Source: Streptomyces canus (GTDB lineage: Bacteria; Actinomycetota; Actinomycetes; Streptomycetales; Streptomycetaceae). From it: a stretch of DNA of 64,000 nt. The stretch is from the NCBI RefSeq assembly GCF_001514145.1, contig NZ_KQ948656.1, positions 496,001 through 560,000 on the forward strand. Direction: 5' to 3'. The notes beneath the pieces are model-generated. The model was not told where the DNA came from, did not search any database, and saw only the letters and a list, made by a program, of their open reading frames with translations. Positions 41,791 to 49,997 of this stretch are shown in pieces. Within the stretch, counting starts at the first letter, position 1, and each line of letters opens with the position of its first letter. Made by a program: the position numbers and the translations under genes.

Positions 41791-43370
41791 CGTGTGGCGC
41801 TCCTCAGAAGGTGGTCGTCGGCGGTCCGTCGGGGCGGGAGAAGGCTGCGCGTCGTGTGCAGGAGGGCCGCCCAGGCGGCGGTGTCGGTGAAGTCGCGCCC
41901 GCCGGCGGGGACGACGTCCATGACGACGCGATCGGGGCGCAGCAGTACGGCGTCCGCCCGGCCCGCGTGCAGCCAGGCGGCGAGTGTGCCGTCGTCGCCC
42001 AGGTCGGTCACGGAGATCGCCCGGCCGCCGAGCCCGTGGGCGACGGTGTCGAGCGAGGACCAGGGTTCGGCGGCGGTCAGCACGGCGAAGGAGTCGCCGA
42101 GCACCTCGTCGAGGCGGGTTCGCCGTCCGTCGGCGGTGATCCAGGGTTGCGGGCAGTGGGTGCCCACCAGACCTCTGCGGATGCGCCGTCGGACGAGGGG
42201 CCCGGCGGTGAGGGGCGGGCTGAGGTCGCGGCCGGCCGCCGCGGTCAGTCCGGGTATGCGGCAGGCCGCGGCCAGGAGTCTGCGGCGCAGCACGGCGGCA
42301 CCGTCCTGTCCACCGGTCATGGCCCAGCCCATGGCGACCGCGAGCCGGATCATCTGCCGGGCGTGCGGCTTGCGTTCGCGCTCGTAGGTGTCCAACAGCG
42401 GCTCGTTGCGGCCCTGTTCGAGGACGCGGGCGAGCTTCCAGGTGAGGTTGTAGGCGTCCTTGAGGCCCGCGCACAGCCCCTGCCCGATGAACGGCGGGGT
42501 GAGGTGGGCGGCGTCGCCGAGGAGAAAGACCCGGTCCCGGCGCCACCGGTCGGCGATCCGTGCCCGGAAGGTGTACTGCGTCTCACGGACGACCTCGAAG
42601 TCCCCGTCGTAGGAAGGCGGCAGCCACGGAGCGACCAGCTCACGCACCGGCGTCTCGCCGTCCCCCAGCCGGAACTCCCAGCGGTAGCGGTGCTCGCCGA
42701 CGCGCATGAAGGTCGCCGGGCGGTGCGGGTCGCAGACCTGGTCGACGCCCTCCCAGCAGCGGACGTCGGCTTTCGTCCGGACGTCAATGACGGTCCAGCG
42801 TTCCTCGAAGCGCAGGTCCTCCCATACGGCGCCGATGGCGTCGCGGGTGAGGCCGTTGGCGCCGTCGCAGCCGAGGACCGCCTCGGCCCACAGCTGGTGT
42901 TCGCCGTCGTCGTCGCGGTAGGTCACGCGCACGGGGCCGGCGGTGTCCGGGCCGATGCCGGTGACCTCCGCGCCGCTGCGCAGTTCGCACTCCGGGTGCC
43001 GGGCCAGGGCGTCACGCAGCAGTCGTTCCAGCTCCGGCTGGTCGAACATGCTGGTCTGGGGGTAGCCGTGGTGGCCGTGCTCGGAGCGCCGGAACTCGGC
43101 CATCACCCGGTGCCGGGCGTCCAGCAGCCGCAGCCCGTGCGCCGGTCGGGCGATCGCGGCGAACTCCTCCCCCACACCCGCGGCCTGGAGGATCCGGCGC
43201 ACCTCGTCGTCGGTGGCGACGGCGCGCGGGAGCGGGTAGACGTCCTGGTGCCGTTCGAGGACGACGCTGCGGACGCCACGCCGGGCGAGGAGGAGGGCGG
43301 CGGTCACGCCCACCGGTCCGGCGCCGATGATCACCACGGGTACGTCCGTCCCGTTGCGTTCGAGGGTCAC
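41787..43370 (-). CDS. FAD-dependent aromatic hydroxylase (MhpA-like)
   Basis: The 527-residue flavoprotein monooxygenase has the dinucleotide motif VVIIGAGPVGVTAALLLARR (about residues 12-31), the second FAD motif VFLLGDAAHLTPPFIGQGLC and AGLKDAYNLTWKLARVL. The pattern PQTSMFDQPELERLLRDAL is typical of 3-(3-hydroxyphenyl)propionate hydroxylases and relatives, which add an ortho hydroxyl to a phenol using NADH and O2. It would prepare the catechol for the extradiol dioxygenase encoded at 44359. The exact substrate is uncertain because this family is broad. Confidence 0.88.
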   Translation of the reverse strand: MTLERNGTDVPVVIIGAGPVGVTAALLLARRGVRSVVLERHQDVYPLPRAVATDDEVRRILQAAGVGEEFAAIARPAHGLRLLDARHRVMAEFRRSEHGHHGYPQTSMFDQPELERLLRDALARHPECELRSGAEVTGIGPDTAGPVRVTYRDDDGEHQLWAEAVLGCDGANGLTRDAIGAVWEDLRFEERWTVIDVRTKADVRCWEGVDQVCDPHRPATFMRVGEHRYRWEFRLGDGETPVRELVAPWLPPSYDGDFEVVRETQYTFRARIADRWRRDRVFLLGDAAHLTPPFIGQGLCAGLKDAYNLTWKLARVLEQGRNEPLLDTYERERKPHARQMIRLAVAMGWAMTGGQDGAAVLRRRLLAAACRIPGLTAAAGRDLSPPLTAGPLVRRRIRRGLVGTHCPQPWITADGRRTRLDEVLGDSFAVLTAAEPWSSLDTVAHGLGGRAISVTDLGDDGTLAAWLHAGRADAVLLRPDRVVMDVVPAGGRDFTDTAAWAALLHTTRSLLPPRRTADDHLLRSATR

Positions 43371-43377
43371 GTGCGGC

Positions 43378-44328
43378 TCACTTCGGGTCTTGTCGCGGGT
43401 CGGCGACGGGCGTGCGCTGCTCGCCGAGCTCGATCCGGCCGTCGGGGGTCGCGATCGTCGCGGTGATCACGTCACCTGGGTGCAGGTAGTGCGGGTTCTT
43501 CGCCTGGGACTTGAAGAACGCCTTCCACTTCACGGCGGGCGGCAGCAGCGCGCCGATCTTCTCGACGGGCTTGGGCGGGGCCTTGAGGGCCGTGCCGCCA
43601 GGTGTGCCGGTCAGCAGCAGGTCGCCGGCATCGAGGGCCTGGAACCGGGCCAGCAGGGTGAGGGCCTGGGCCGGGCGGACGATCATGTCGGCGAGGGTGC
43701 GGTCCTGACGCAGGTCGCCGTTGACGCTCAACTTCAGCCGCAGATCGAGGAGATGGGCGAAGTCCTCCGGCTCCAGAAGGGCCAGGTGGGGCCCGGTCGG
43801 GGTGAAGGTCGGGTAGGACTTGCTCTCGTAGAACTGCGTCTTCGTCAGCTGTACGTCGCGGGCGCTGACGTCGTTCGTGATCACCAGGCCGGCTACGTAC
43901 GACGGCAGGTCCCGTTCCTCGACCACGGTCCCCACCGGCAAGGGCACGCCCATGACCAGGCCGAGTTCGATCTCGTAGTCGAGGAACCTCACGTGCTCGG
44001 GGCGCACGATGGCGTCGCCGGGTCCGCTGACCGAGCCGGACGCCTTGCGGAAGAAGGCGGGCGGGATGTCCCCGGTGAAACCCGAATCGCGGGCGTGGCT
44101 GCGGTAGTTGACCATCTGGGCGACCACCCGGCAGGGACTCGTGACCGGCGAGAGGGCGACCAGGCCGGCGACGGGCGTGCCCGCGTCACCCGAGACAGCC
44201 GCCTCCTGTACGGCGTCACGGTCGGCGATCAGCTCGGCGGTGGTGACGGCCTTGGTGTCGACGGGGACGGCCCGGTCGCCGAGGACGACCCACCATCCTT
44301 CGGCGGTGCGCAGGACGTTGGTGCTCAT
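43378..44328 (-). CDS. Fumarylacetoacetate hydrolase family protein (ring-fission product hydrolase)
   Basis: The 316-residue protein has the FAH fold with metal ligands and substrate loop in RFLDYEIELGLVMGVPL, VAGLVITNDVSARDVQLTKT and GDLLLTGTPGGTALKAPPK. VAQMVNYRSHARDSGF replaces the usual GxNYxxH motif, keeping NYxxHA. In this operon it would hydrolyse the C-C bond of a ring-cleavage product or hydrate an oxo-enoate. It lies 7 bp upstream of the hydroxylase gene. The substrate is inferred from neighbours. Confidence 0.88.
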   Translation of the reverse strand: MSTNVLRTAEGWWVVLGDRAVPVDTKAVTTAELIADRDAVQEAAVSGDAGTPVAGLVALSPVTSPCRVVAQMVNYRSHARDSGFTGDIPPAFFRKASGSVSGPGDAIVRPEHVRFLDYEIELGLVMGVPLPVGTVVEERDLPSYVAGLVITNDVSARDVQLTKTQFYESKSYPTFTPTGPHLALLEPEDFAHLLDLRLKLSVNGDLRQDRTLADMIVRPAQALTLLARFQALDAGDLLLTGTPGGTALKAPPKPVEKIGALLPPAVKWKAFFKSQAKNPHYLHPGDVITATIATPDGRIELGEQRTPVADPRQDPK

Positions 44329-44358
44329 GTCAGTGCCTTTGTGAGGGGGGTTGGGGGT

Positions 44359-45507
44359 TCAGGACTTGGTGGCCTTGAGCAGACCGAGCAGGCGCGCCGG
44401 GTCCATCTCGTTGTCACCGCGCAGGGCCTGGATGACCTGGCGGATCCGCTGCGGGGAGGGGCTCGCGCCGAGGAAGTCACGCGTGGCGGGCGGCCCCCAC
44501 TGGGCCAGCCCGGTCGTCGACATGGGCGCCCATCCGGGTTCGACGTCACAGGAGAACAGGTCGCCGTCGGCGAAGTGCTCCAGCATGAAGCGGTCGGGAT
44601 CCCGCCAGTAGTCGAACAGCTGACTGCCCTGGATGTGCCGGCCGATACCCCAGCTGCGTCGGTAGCCGCGCTCCTTCAGGTATTCGCCGCCGGCGGCGAT
44701 CGAGTCCAGGTCGGTGACCTGGTAGGCGGAGTGGACATAACCGGTCCCCGGCCCCAGGTGCATCGCCAGGGTGTGGTGATCGGCGGGCACGCTGCCGAGG
44801 TCGCAGCGGATGAACGCCATGGTGGGGCCGCGGTCCCGCTGTCCGTCGAGGAACAGGAAGTCGGAGACGATCATCCCGAGGGTGTCCAGATACCAGGACA
44901 GCGCCTGGGCGAACACCCTTGTCTCCAGCACCACATGCCCCAGCCGCTGGATGCGGGACGGCTCGCGCGGCGGGCGCTGCGTGGCGTTCGTACGGCGGTG
45001 CTCGGTACCGAAGTTGAGCAGCAGCGGCTGCTGCTCGGGCAGCGCGGGAAGCTGCTCGCCGCAGTGCACCACCCGCACCGGGAAGCCCGAGGGGTCGAGC
45101 AGATCGACGGCCTTGCCTCCGCCGGGCACGCCCACGTCGCGCACGTCGGTGCCGGTGGCCCGCGCCAGGCGGTCCAGATCGGCCCGCTCCGCCGCGCGGA
45201 ACGCCGGGCCGATGAACCGGGAGGAACGCCGCCCGCGCCGGATCACCACGCACGGTGTGCCGGCGAAGGTGCCGCGCAGCCACAGCTCGCTCTCGGTGCG
45301 CGCGGCGACGCCGAAGCCGAAGTCCCGGGCGAAGACCTCGGCCCGTTCCAGGTCGGGCTTCTCGAACTCCAGCCAGGCCAGGTCGGCCACCTTGATCACG
45401 GGATTGCGGGAGCGTCCTGGGTGTTCGCCGCGCAGGGCTCCTCGTTCGCTGTGCAGATCCTGGTGGGCCGTCCTGGCAGCAGGACCGTGGACGCGGGTTT
45501 CAGACAT
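44359..45507 (-). CDS. Extradiol (catechol 2,3-) dioxygenase, VOC superfamily
   Basis: The 382-residue protein has two VOC modules. The C-terminal module carries the likely Fe(II) triad: His191 in RLGHVVLETR, His259 in TGYVHSAYQV and Glu310 in WRDPDRFMLEHF. IKVADLAWLEFEKPDLERAE starts the N-terminal module. This is the type I extradiol dioxygenase layout, cleaving a catechol with O2 to a hydroxymuconic semialdehyde-type product. The ATG at 45507 follows GGAGGG. It is the first gene of the operon and is divergent from TetR. The N-terminal 35 residues are unusually polar and may be a spurious extension. Confidence 0.88.
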   Translation of the reverse strand: MSETRVHGPAARTAHQDLHSERGALRGEHPGRSRNPVIKVADLAWLEFEKPDLERAEVFARDFGFGVAARTESELWLRGTFAGTPCVVIRRGRRSSRFIGPAFRAAERADLDRLARATGTDVRDVGVPGGGKAVDLLDPSGFPVRVVHCGEQLPALPEQQPLLLNFGTEHRRTNATQRPPREPSRIQRLGHVVLETRVFAQALSWYLDTLGMIVSDFLFLDGQRDRGPTMAFIRCDLGSVPADHHTLAMHLGPGTGYVHSAYQVTDLDSIAAGGEYLKERGYRRSWGIGRHIQGSQLFDYWRDPDRFMLEHFADGDLFSCDVEPGWAPMSTTGLAQWGPPATRDFLGASPSPQRIRQVIQALRGDNEMDPARLLGLLKATKS

Positions 45508-45533
45508 GGTGCCCTCCAGCAACATTGCCGTAA

Positions 45534-45547
45534 TGATGAAATCATCA
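45534..45547. promoter_or_regulatory. TetR operator site 1 (tgatgaaatcatca)
   Basis: The 14-mer tgatga-aa-tcatca has perfect 6-bp arms and lies 27 bp upstream of the dioxygenase start. A near-identical palindrome is centred 54 bp away. A ttgaca hexamer at 45551-45556 sits between the two sites, where a promoter would be blocked by bound repressor. Confidence 0.75.
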
Positions 45548-45587
45548 AGTTTGACAGCTTCGTCGTCAAGACGTTCACCGAGGGAAA

Positions 45588-45601
45588 TGATGAATTCATC
45601 A
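45588..45601. promoter_or_regulatory. TetR operator site 2 (tgatgaattcatca)
   Basis: The sequence tgatgaattcatca is a perfect 14-bp palindrome, 41 bp upstream of the TetR start. A -10-like tagact (45630-45635) lies just before the TetR ATG, which implies a very short leader. With site 1 it forms a divergent control region for regulator and operon. Confidence 0.78.
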
Positions 45602-45641
45602 GACCTGCTGCCGTCATCGCCCTCGTGGGTAGACTCCGCGC

Positions 45642-46277
45642 ATGCCTACGTCAGCCCCGCCCAGCAACCGGTTCGAACGGCGCCGCGCCGAGACCCGTGG
45701 CGCCCTCATTCGTGCCGCCCGGCAGATACTCGCCGAGACCGGGGACACCGGGGCCAGCATCCAGGCGATCGCGGAGCGCGCCGACGTCGGCTTCGGCTCC
45801 TTCTACAACCACTTCCAGTCGAAGACCGAGTTGTTCGAGGCGGCGGTGGTGGACGCCCTGGAGGAGTTCGGCCAGAGCTTCGACGAGCGCCTGGCCGGGA
45901 TCGACGACCCGGCCGAACTCGTCGCGGCGGGCTTCCGGCTCAGCGCCCGCATGGCCGACTCGCACCCGGAGCTGATGCAGGTCCTGCGCCGTCGCGGCCT
46001 CGGACACCTCCACTCGGACAACGGTCTGGTCCGGCGGGCACTGCGTGACCTCGAGATCGGCATGGCCTCCGGCCGCTTCACCGCCCTCGACCCCGCGGTC
46101 GCCCTGTCCGCACTGGGCGGGACCCTGCTGTCCCTGGTGGAGCTGCGGTTCGCCCGCCCCGACCTGGACGGTGACGAGGCCGCGGTGAACCTGGCCGAGA
46201 TGGTCCTGCGCATGCTGGGCGTGCCACCCGACGAGGCCCACGAGGTCGCCCGACGGCCCCTTCCTGACGCAGCATGA
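45642..46277 (+). CDS. TetR/AcrR family transcriptional regulator
   Basis: The 211-residue protein has the TetR helix-turn-helix TRGALIRAARQILAETGDTG followed by IQAIAERADVGFGSFYNHFQ and SKTELFEAAV (about residues 19-70). A helical ligand-binding domain of the TetR_C class runs to residue 200. It is divergent from the aromatic operon, with two near-identical palindromes between, and so most likely represses that operon until the aromatic substrate or a cleavage product binds. Confidence 0.93.
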   Translation: MPTSAPPSNRFERRRAETRGALIRAARQILAETGDTGASIQAIAERADVGFGSFYNHFQSKTELFEAAVVDALEEFGQSFDERLAGIDDPAELVAAGFRLSARMADSHPELMQVLRRRGLGHLHSDNGLVRRALRDLEIGMASGRFTALDPAVALSALGGTLLSLVELRFARPDLDGDEAAVNLAEMVLRMLGVPPDEAHEVARRPLPDAA

Positions 46278-46286
46278 CCGGCACCT

Positions 46287-46318
46287 GCCCGCTCACACCC
46301 TGTGCGGGCTGAGCGGGC
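46287..46318. terminator. Hairpin downstream of the TetR gene
   Basis: Nine-bp perfect arms gcccgctca (46287-46295) and tgagcgggc (46310-46318) with a 14-base loop begin 10 bases after the TetR stop codon, consistent with a factor-independent terminator. Confidence 0.65.
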
Positions 46319-46654
46319 TTCCCTACCGGATCGCCAGCAGACCAGACCTTGAGGCCGAATCCCGTCCGTCAGGAGTCGCGATCGGCTGCTGCCCCCAGCC
46401 TTGGTATTGCAGTGGTCTCAATCGTTGGTGGCCTCCCGGTGTGTGTGCGAGTGTTTCGTCGTCTCCGCCGCCCATGCCGTCTTCGTCTGAGCAGGATGCC
46501 GGCCCGCCACCCCGGGCAGAACCGAACGCCACGTCCACCCGAGCCGATTGCCGTGTCGAGTTCGCGGCGCAGAGCGCTGGATCCGCCGGGATCCGACCCT
46601 CGGCTCAGGGCCGAGCCGGAACCGACCCCGGCGGTCGCGCACCGCGTCAGCAGG
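46319..46654. other. Intergenic stretch without a recognisable gene
   Basis: About 335 bp between the TetR terminator and the end of the GH6 pseudogene. Short frames on both strands lack a family match or start signals. It is probably the decayed downstream flank of the GH6 gene. Confidence 0.45.
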
Positions 46655-47673
46655 TCACGGCAGCGGCGGGTAGGCGTTCTGGACCAGCTGCTGGAACTGG
46701 GCGGAGAACCAGCGTCCGGCCAGCGGCGAGTTCGGCAATGCGCCCGTGGGGTTGTTGCCGTTGCGAGGATTGCCGCCGTACGTCGGGGCGCACATCCGGT
46801 CGAAGCCCTTGCCCTCGTCATGGGGAACGGCGGCGCTGTTGCCGTCCGACTCCCCCGGCGGCCTGACCTACACGTAGGCGTCGATACCGGCGGCCGGAGC
46901 CGCGGTCGGCCGTTCGCCGATGCCTGCGCCGCTCCGGTTGCACCAGTTGCCGGCGTGGATGCGCCGGTCGATGCGGCCGGCGTCGACGTAGCCGTCCACG
47001 ATGGTCTGCGTTCCGGGGCCGCTGGGCCGGGCGGAGCCGCCCCAGCCGTTGCGCGAGGTGTCGATCAGCATGCCGAGTCCGGAATCGAATCCGGCCGCGA
47101 CGAGCTTGTCGCGCATCGCCTGGGCGAAGGACTGCTCGTCCACGTACTGGTTCCAGTCCACCCACTTCGACTGGCGTACGGTCTGACCGTTCACCGTGTC
47201 GGTGACCTTGAGGTACGGCTCCTTGGTGGGACGGTAGTTCGCAGTGTTGACGATAAAGCCGGTCACGTCCTTCACGCTCGCGCCGTTCGTCGTCGCGACC
47301 TTGGCGAACTCCCGCACCGCGGGGGCGAGGTTGCTGTCCCAGCCGAGCCAGCCGTGGTGGCCGGCGTCGATGTAGTGGTAGACGTTCGGGATGGCGCCCA
47401 GCTTGTCCAGGGCGTAGGAGACGCCCTTCTCGTAGTTTCCGTTGGCCTTCATGGCCACACTGCCGCCGGCGTTGGTGACCAGGTTGGGCAGCGAGTCGGG
47501 CTCGATGACCGTGGCGATCCGCAGGCCGCGTACTTGGATTCGGACAGGATCGACGCGATCGGGTCGATGTACTGGGACTTGTACCTGTCGAGGTCGTTGG
47601 GACTCAGCTCGCCGTTGGAGGCGAGGGCGGCAGCCTTGATGAGGGAGCGCCTGCTGAGGGGTGCGGAGGACAT
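46655..47673 (-). pseudogene. Secreted GH6 cellulase/cellobiohydrolase, inactivated by deletion, frameshift and nonsense
   Basis: The start MSSAPLSRRSLIKAAALAS is a twin-arginine-like signal sequence but joins directly to NGELSPNDLDRYKSQYIDPI, deep inside the GH6 catalytic domain, so the N-terminal part of the barrel is deleted. A frameshift follows near 47525, after which GLRIATVIEPDSLPNLVTN and IPNVYHYIDAGHHGWLGWDS continue the GH6 fold. An in-frame TAG at 46868-46870 stands where GH6 enzymes have Trp (YVW), and the true C-terminus GRWFSAQFQQLVQNAYPPLP is read through to the TGA at 46655. Three independent lesions mean no function. Confidence 0.88.
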
Positions 47674-47734
47674 CGTGCGGCTCCTGGAGGGGGAAGGTAC
47701 GCAGGGGACGGGAACTTCTTACCCATGACTCCAA

Positions 47735-47749
47735 GGACATAGGATGTAT
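47735..47749. promoter_or_regulatory. ATACATCsGATGTAT-like site, left border copy 1
   Basis: The 15-mer ggacataggatgtat keeps a perfect right half gatgtat and 4 of 7 left-half positions of the inferred palindrome. It lies 62 bp upstream of the GH6 pseudogene start, in an AT-rich stretch. Confidence 0.45.
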
Positions 47750-47841
47750 TAACAGACACATCAACGCACCATGCCTAGAGCGAAGATACAGAATTCAGAA
47801 AACCCCAGTTCAAGACGACTCGCCTTAAAGTTACGGGCGAC

Positions 47842-47856
47842 ACACATGGGATGTAT
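47842..47856. promoter_or_regulatory. ATACATCsGATGTAT-like site, left border copy 2
   Basis: The 15-mer acacatgggatgtat has a perfect right half gatgtat and 5 of 7 left-half positions. It lies 10 bp after the lutC stop (minus strand), 107 bp from copy 1 centre to centre. Confidence 0.45.
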
Positions 47857-47865
47857 ATCGACGGG

Positions 47866-48501
47866 CTACGCGTCCTCGACCACGACGATGTCGAGCGTCC
47901 TGGGCCCGTGCACGCCTTCGACACGGTCCAGTTCGATGTCGCTGGTGGCCGAGGGGCCGGAGATCAGCGTCAACGGACGGTAGGGGTCGAGCAGCCCCAG
48001 TGCCTCGGGTACGTCGGGAGCGATCTGGTCCGCCCTGACCACACAGATGTGCTGGTCCGGAAGCAGGGTGAGGATCCGCCGCCCCTGGCCAGGACCGTGG
48101 TCGAGCGTCACGGTGCCGGTCACGGCGATGGCGGTGGCGACAGTGGTGACCACGGCATCCGCCGCGTCGAGTTGTCCGACCGTCAGCGACGGGACATCCG
48201 TCAGCAGGGACCAGGGCCCCCGCGGAACCAGGTCCTCGGGAAGCCCGTACGGCACCACCAGGGACCGTGCGCCGGTGCGGGCCAGTGCACGACCGACCGC
48301 GGCCGCGGCATCGGTCGCCGGGACACGGACCACGGTGGCGCGGTACTCGGCGGCACGCTCGGCGAACAGTCCGACAACGTCCGGTCCCGCGTGGTCGGCG
48401 CGCTGGACAGACGCAAGGGGCACGTCCCCGGGGCGCTCGGAACCGGGAACTCCGGACAGCGCTCCCCGAATCGCGCTCAGGACACTCTCGCGGCCGTTCA
48501 T
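47866..48501 (-). CDS. lutC: Lactate utilization protein C (LutC/YkgG)
   Basis: The 211-residue protein has the LUD domain (DUF162): ARSLVVPYGLPEDLVPRG, AADAVVTTVATAIAVTGTVT and QHICVVRADQIAPDVPEALG, ending LTLISGPSATSDIELDRVEG VHGP-type sequence characteristic of LutC. With LutA and LutB it forms the iron-sulfur L-lactate oxidase complex that converts L-lactate to pyruvate. It is the last gene of the nine-gene fucose operon; its ATG overlaps the lutB stop (ATGA). Confidence 0.93.
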   Translation of the reverse strand: MNGRESVLSAIRGALSGVPGSERPGDVPLASVQRADHAGPDVVGLFAERAAEYRATVVRVPATDAAAAVGRALARTGARSLVVPYGLPEDLVPRGPWSLLTDVPSLTVGQLDAADAVVTTVATAIAVTGTVTLDHGPGQGRRILTLLPDQHICVVRADQIAPDVPEALGLLDPYRPLTLISGPSATSDIELDRVEGVHGPRTLDIVVVEDA

Positions 48502-49997
48502 CGTCGTGCCTTCCCCTCCGCCGCCGTACGGGCGTCCTCACTCGTCGGTGTTCTCGTACGGCGCCACCAGGCGCGCAGGGACTCGCGGGCCGGCACCGGG
48601 GTGTCCCGGGTGCCGGACCAGACGGCGAACGGACCGGGCAGGGCGCCGATCCGGCCGTCACGGGCCACCAGCCGGGCTCCCACGGCGGCCAGGCGCTGTA
48701 CGGCGGCCAGCCGCCGCGGTGAGCCCAGGACGGCGCCCGCCGCCTTCATGGCGAGTCCTTCGGTCGTGGGGAGCAGCCGGCCCCGGCGTTTGGCTTCCAC
48801 AGCCTCGGCGCGCAGGTGGACCAGCACCTCCGGAATGTTGATCTTCACGGGGCAGGCGTCGTAACAGGCACCGCACAGGGTCGAGGCGAAGGGCAGCGAG
48901 GCCGCGTTCTCGATGCCGACGAGCTGCGGGGTCAGGACGGCTCCGATCGGCCCGGGGTAGACCGAACCGTAGGCATGGCCCCCCGTGCGCTCGTACACCG
49001 GGCAGACGTTGAGGCAGGCCGAGCAGCGGATGCAGGCGAGGGCCTGGCGGCCGACCTCGTCGGAGAGGGTGGCGGTACGGCCGTTGTCGAGCAGCACCAG
49101 GTGGAAGTTCTGAGGACCGTCTCCCTCGGTGACGCCGGTCCACAGCGAGGTGTACGGGTTCATCCGCTCACCGGTCGACGAGCGGGGCAGGAGCTGGAGG
49201 AACACGTCCAGGTCGGCGAAGGACGGCAGGACCTTCTCGATGCCCATGACGGTGATCAGGGTCTCCGGCAGGGTCAGGCACATCCGCCCGTTGCCCTCCG
49301 ACTCCACCACGGCGATCGTGCCGGTGTCGGCGGCCGCGAAGTTGGCTCCCGAGACGGCGACCTTGGCGCGCAGGAACTTCTCCCGCAGGTGCAACCGGGC
49401 CGCCTCGGCGAGGTCACGGGGCTCGTCGGTGAGGTTCTCGGGGGCGGGCCTGCCCCACTCCCCCATCTCGCGCCGGAAGATCTCCCGGATCTCGGAGCGG
49501 CCCCGGTGGATGGCCGGCACGAGGATGTGCGAGGGACGGTCGCCGCCCAACTGCACGATGAGTTCCGCGAGATCGGTCTCGTAGGCACGGATGCCCGCGT
49601 CCGCGAGCGCCTCGTTGAGGCCGATCTCCTGGGTCGCCATCGACTTGACCTTGACGACCTCGTCCTCACCGGTCTGCTGCACCAGATACGTGACGATGCG
49701 GTTGGCCTCGGCGGCGTCCGCCGCCCAGTGGACCACTCCCCCGGCGGCGGTCACCGCCTTCTCGAGGCGCAGGAGATGGTGGTCGAGATGGCGCAGGGTG
49801 TGACTCTTGATCGTCGCGGCCGTCTCCCGCAGTTCCTCCCAGTCCTCCAGCTCGGCGGCGACCGCCAGCCGCTTGTCCCGGATGGTGCCGGTCGCGCGGC
49901 GCAGGTTCGTCCGCAGCCGGGTGTCGGCGAGCGCGGAGCGCGCCGCCTCGGGGAAGGCCGGAGTGCCCAGCCATACGACGTTGTCGGCACCGCTCAC
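48498..49997 (-). CDS. lutB: Lactate utilization iron-sulfur protein B (LutB/YkgF)
   Basis: The 499-residue protein combines an N-terminal LUD domain (about residues 60-300, with GEDEVVKVKSMATQEIGLNE and AVSGANFAAADTGTIAVVES) and a ferredoxin-type domain with two 4Fe-4S motifs, CIRCSACLNVCPVYER and CGACYDACPVKINIPEV. It is the central electron-transfer subunit of LutABC. The start overlaps the lutA stop by 4 bases. Placing it at the end of the fucose operon links lactate oxidation to the pathway that generates L-lactate. Confidence 0.94.
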   Translation of the reverse strand: MSGADNVVWLGTPAFPEAARSALADTRLRTNLRRATGTIRDKRLAVAAELEDWEELRETAATIKSHTLRHLDHHLLRLEKAVTAAGGVVHWAADAAEANRIVTYLVQQTGEDEVVKVKSMATQEIGLNEALADAGIRAYETDLAELIVQLGGDRPSHILVPAIHRGRSEIREIFRREMGEWGRPAPENLTDEPRDLAEAARLHLREKFLRAKVAVSGANFAAADTGTIAVVESEGNGRMCLTLPETLITVMGIEKVLPSFADLDVFLQLLPRSSTGERMNPYTSLWTGVTEGDGPQNFHLVLLDNGRTATLSDEVGRQALACIRCSACLNVCPVYERTGGHAYGSVYPGPIGAVLTPQLVGIENAASLPFASTLCGACYDACPVKINIPEVLVHLRAEAVEAKRRGRLLPTTEGLAMKAAGAVLGSPRRLAAVQRLAAVGARLVARDGRIGALPGPFAVWSGTRDTPVPARESLRAWWRRTRTPTSEDARTAAEGKARR

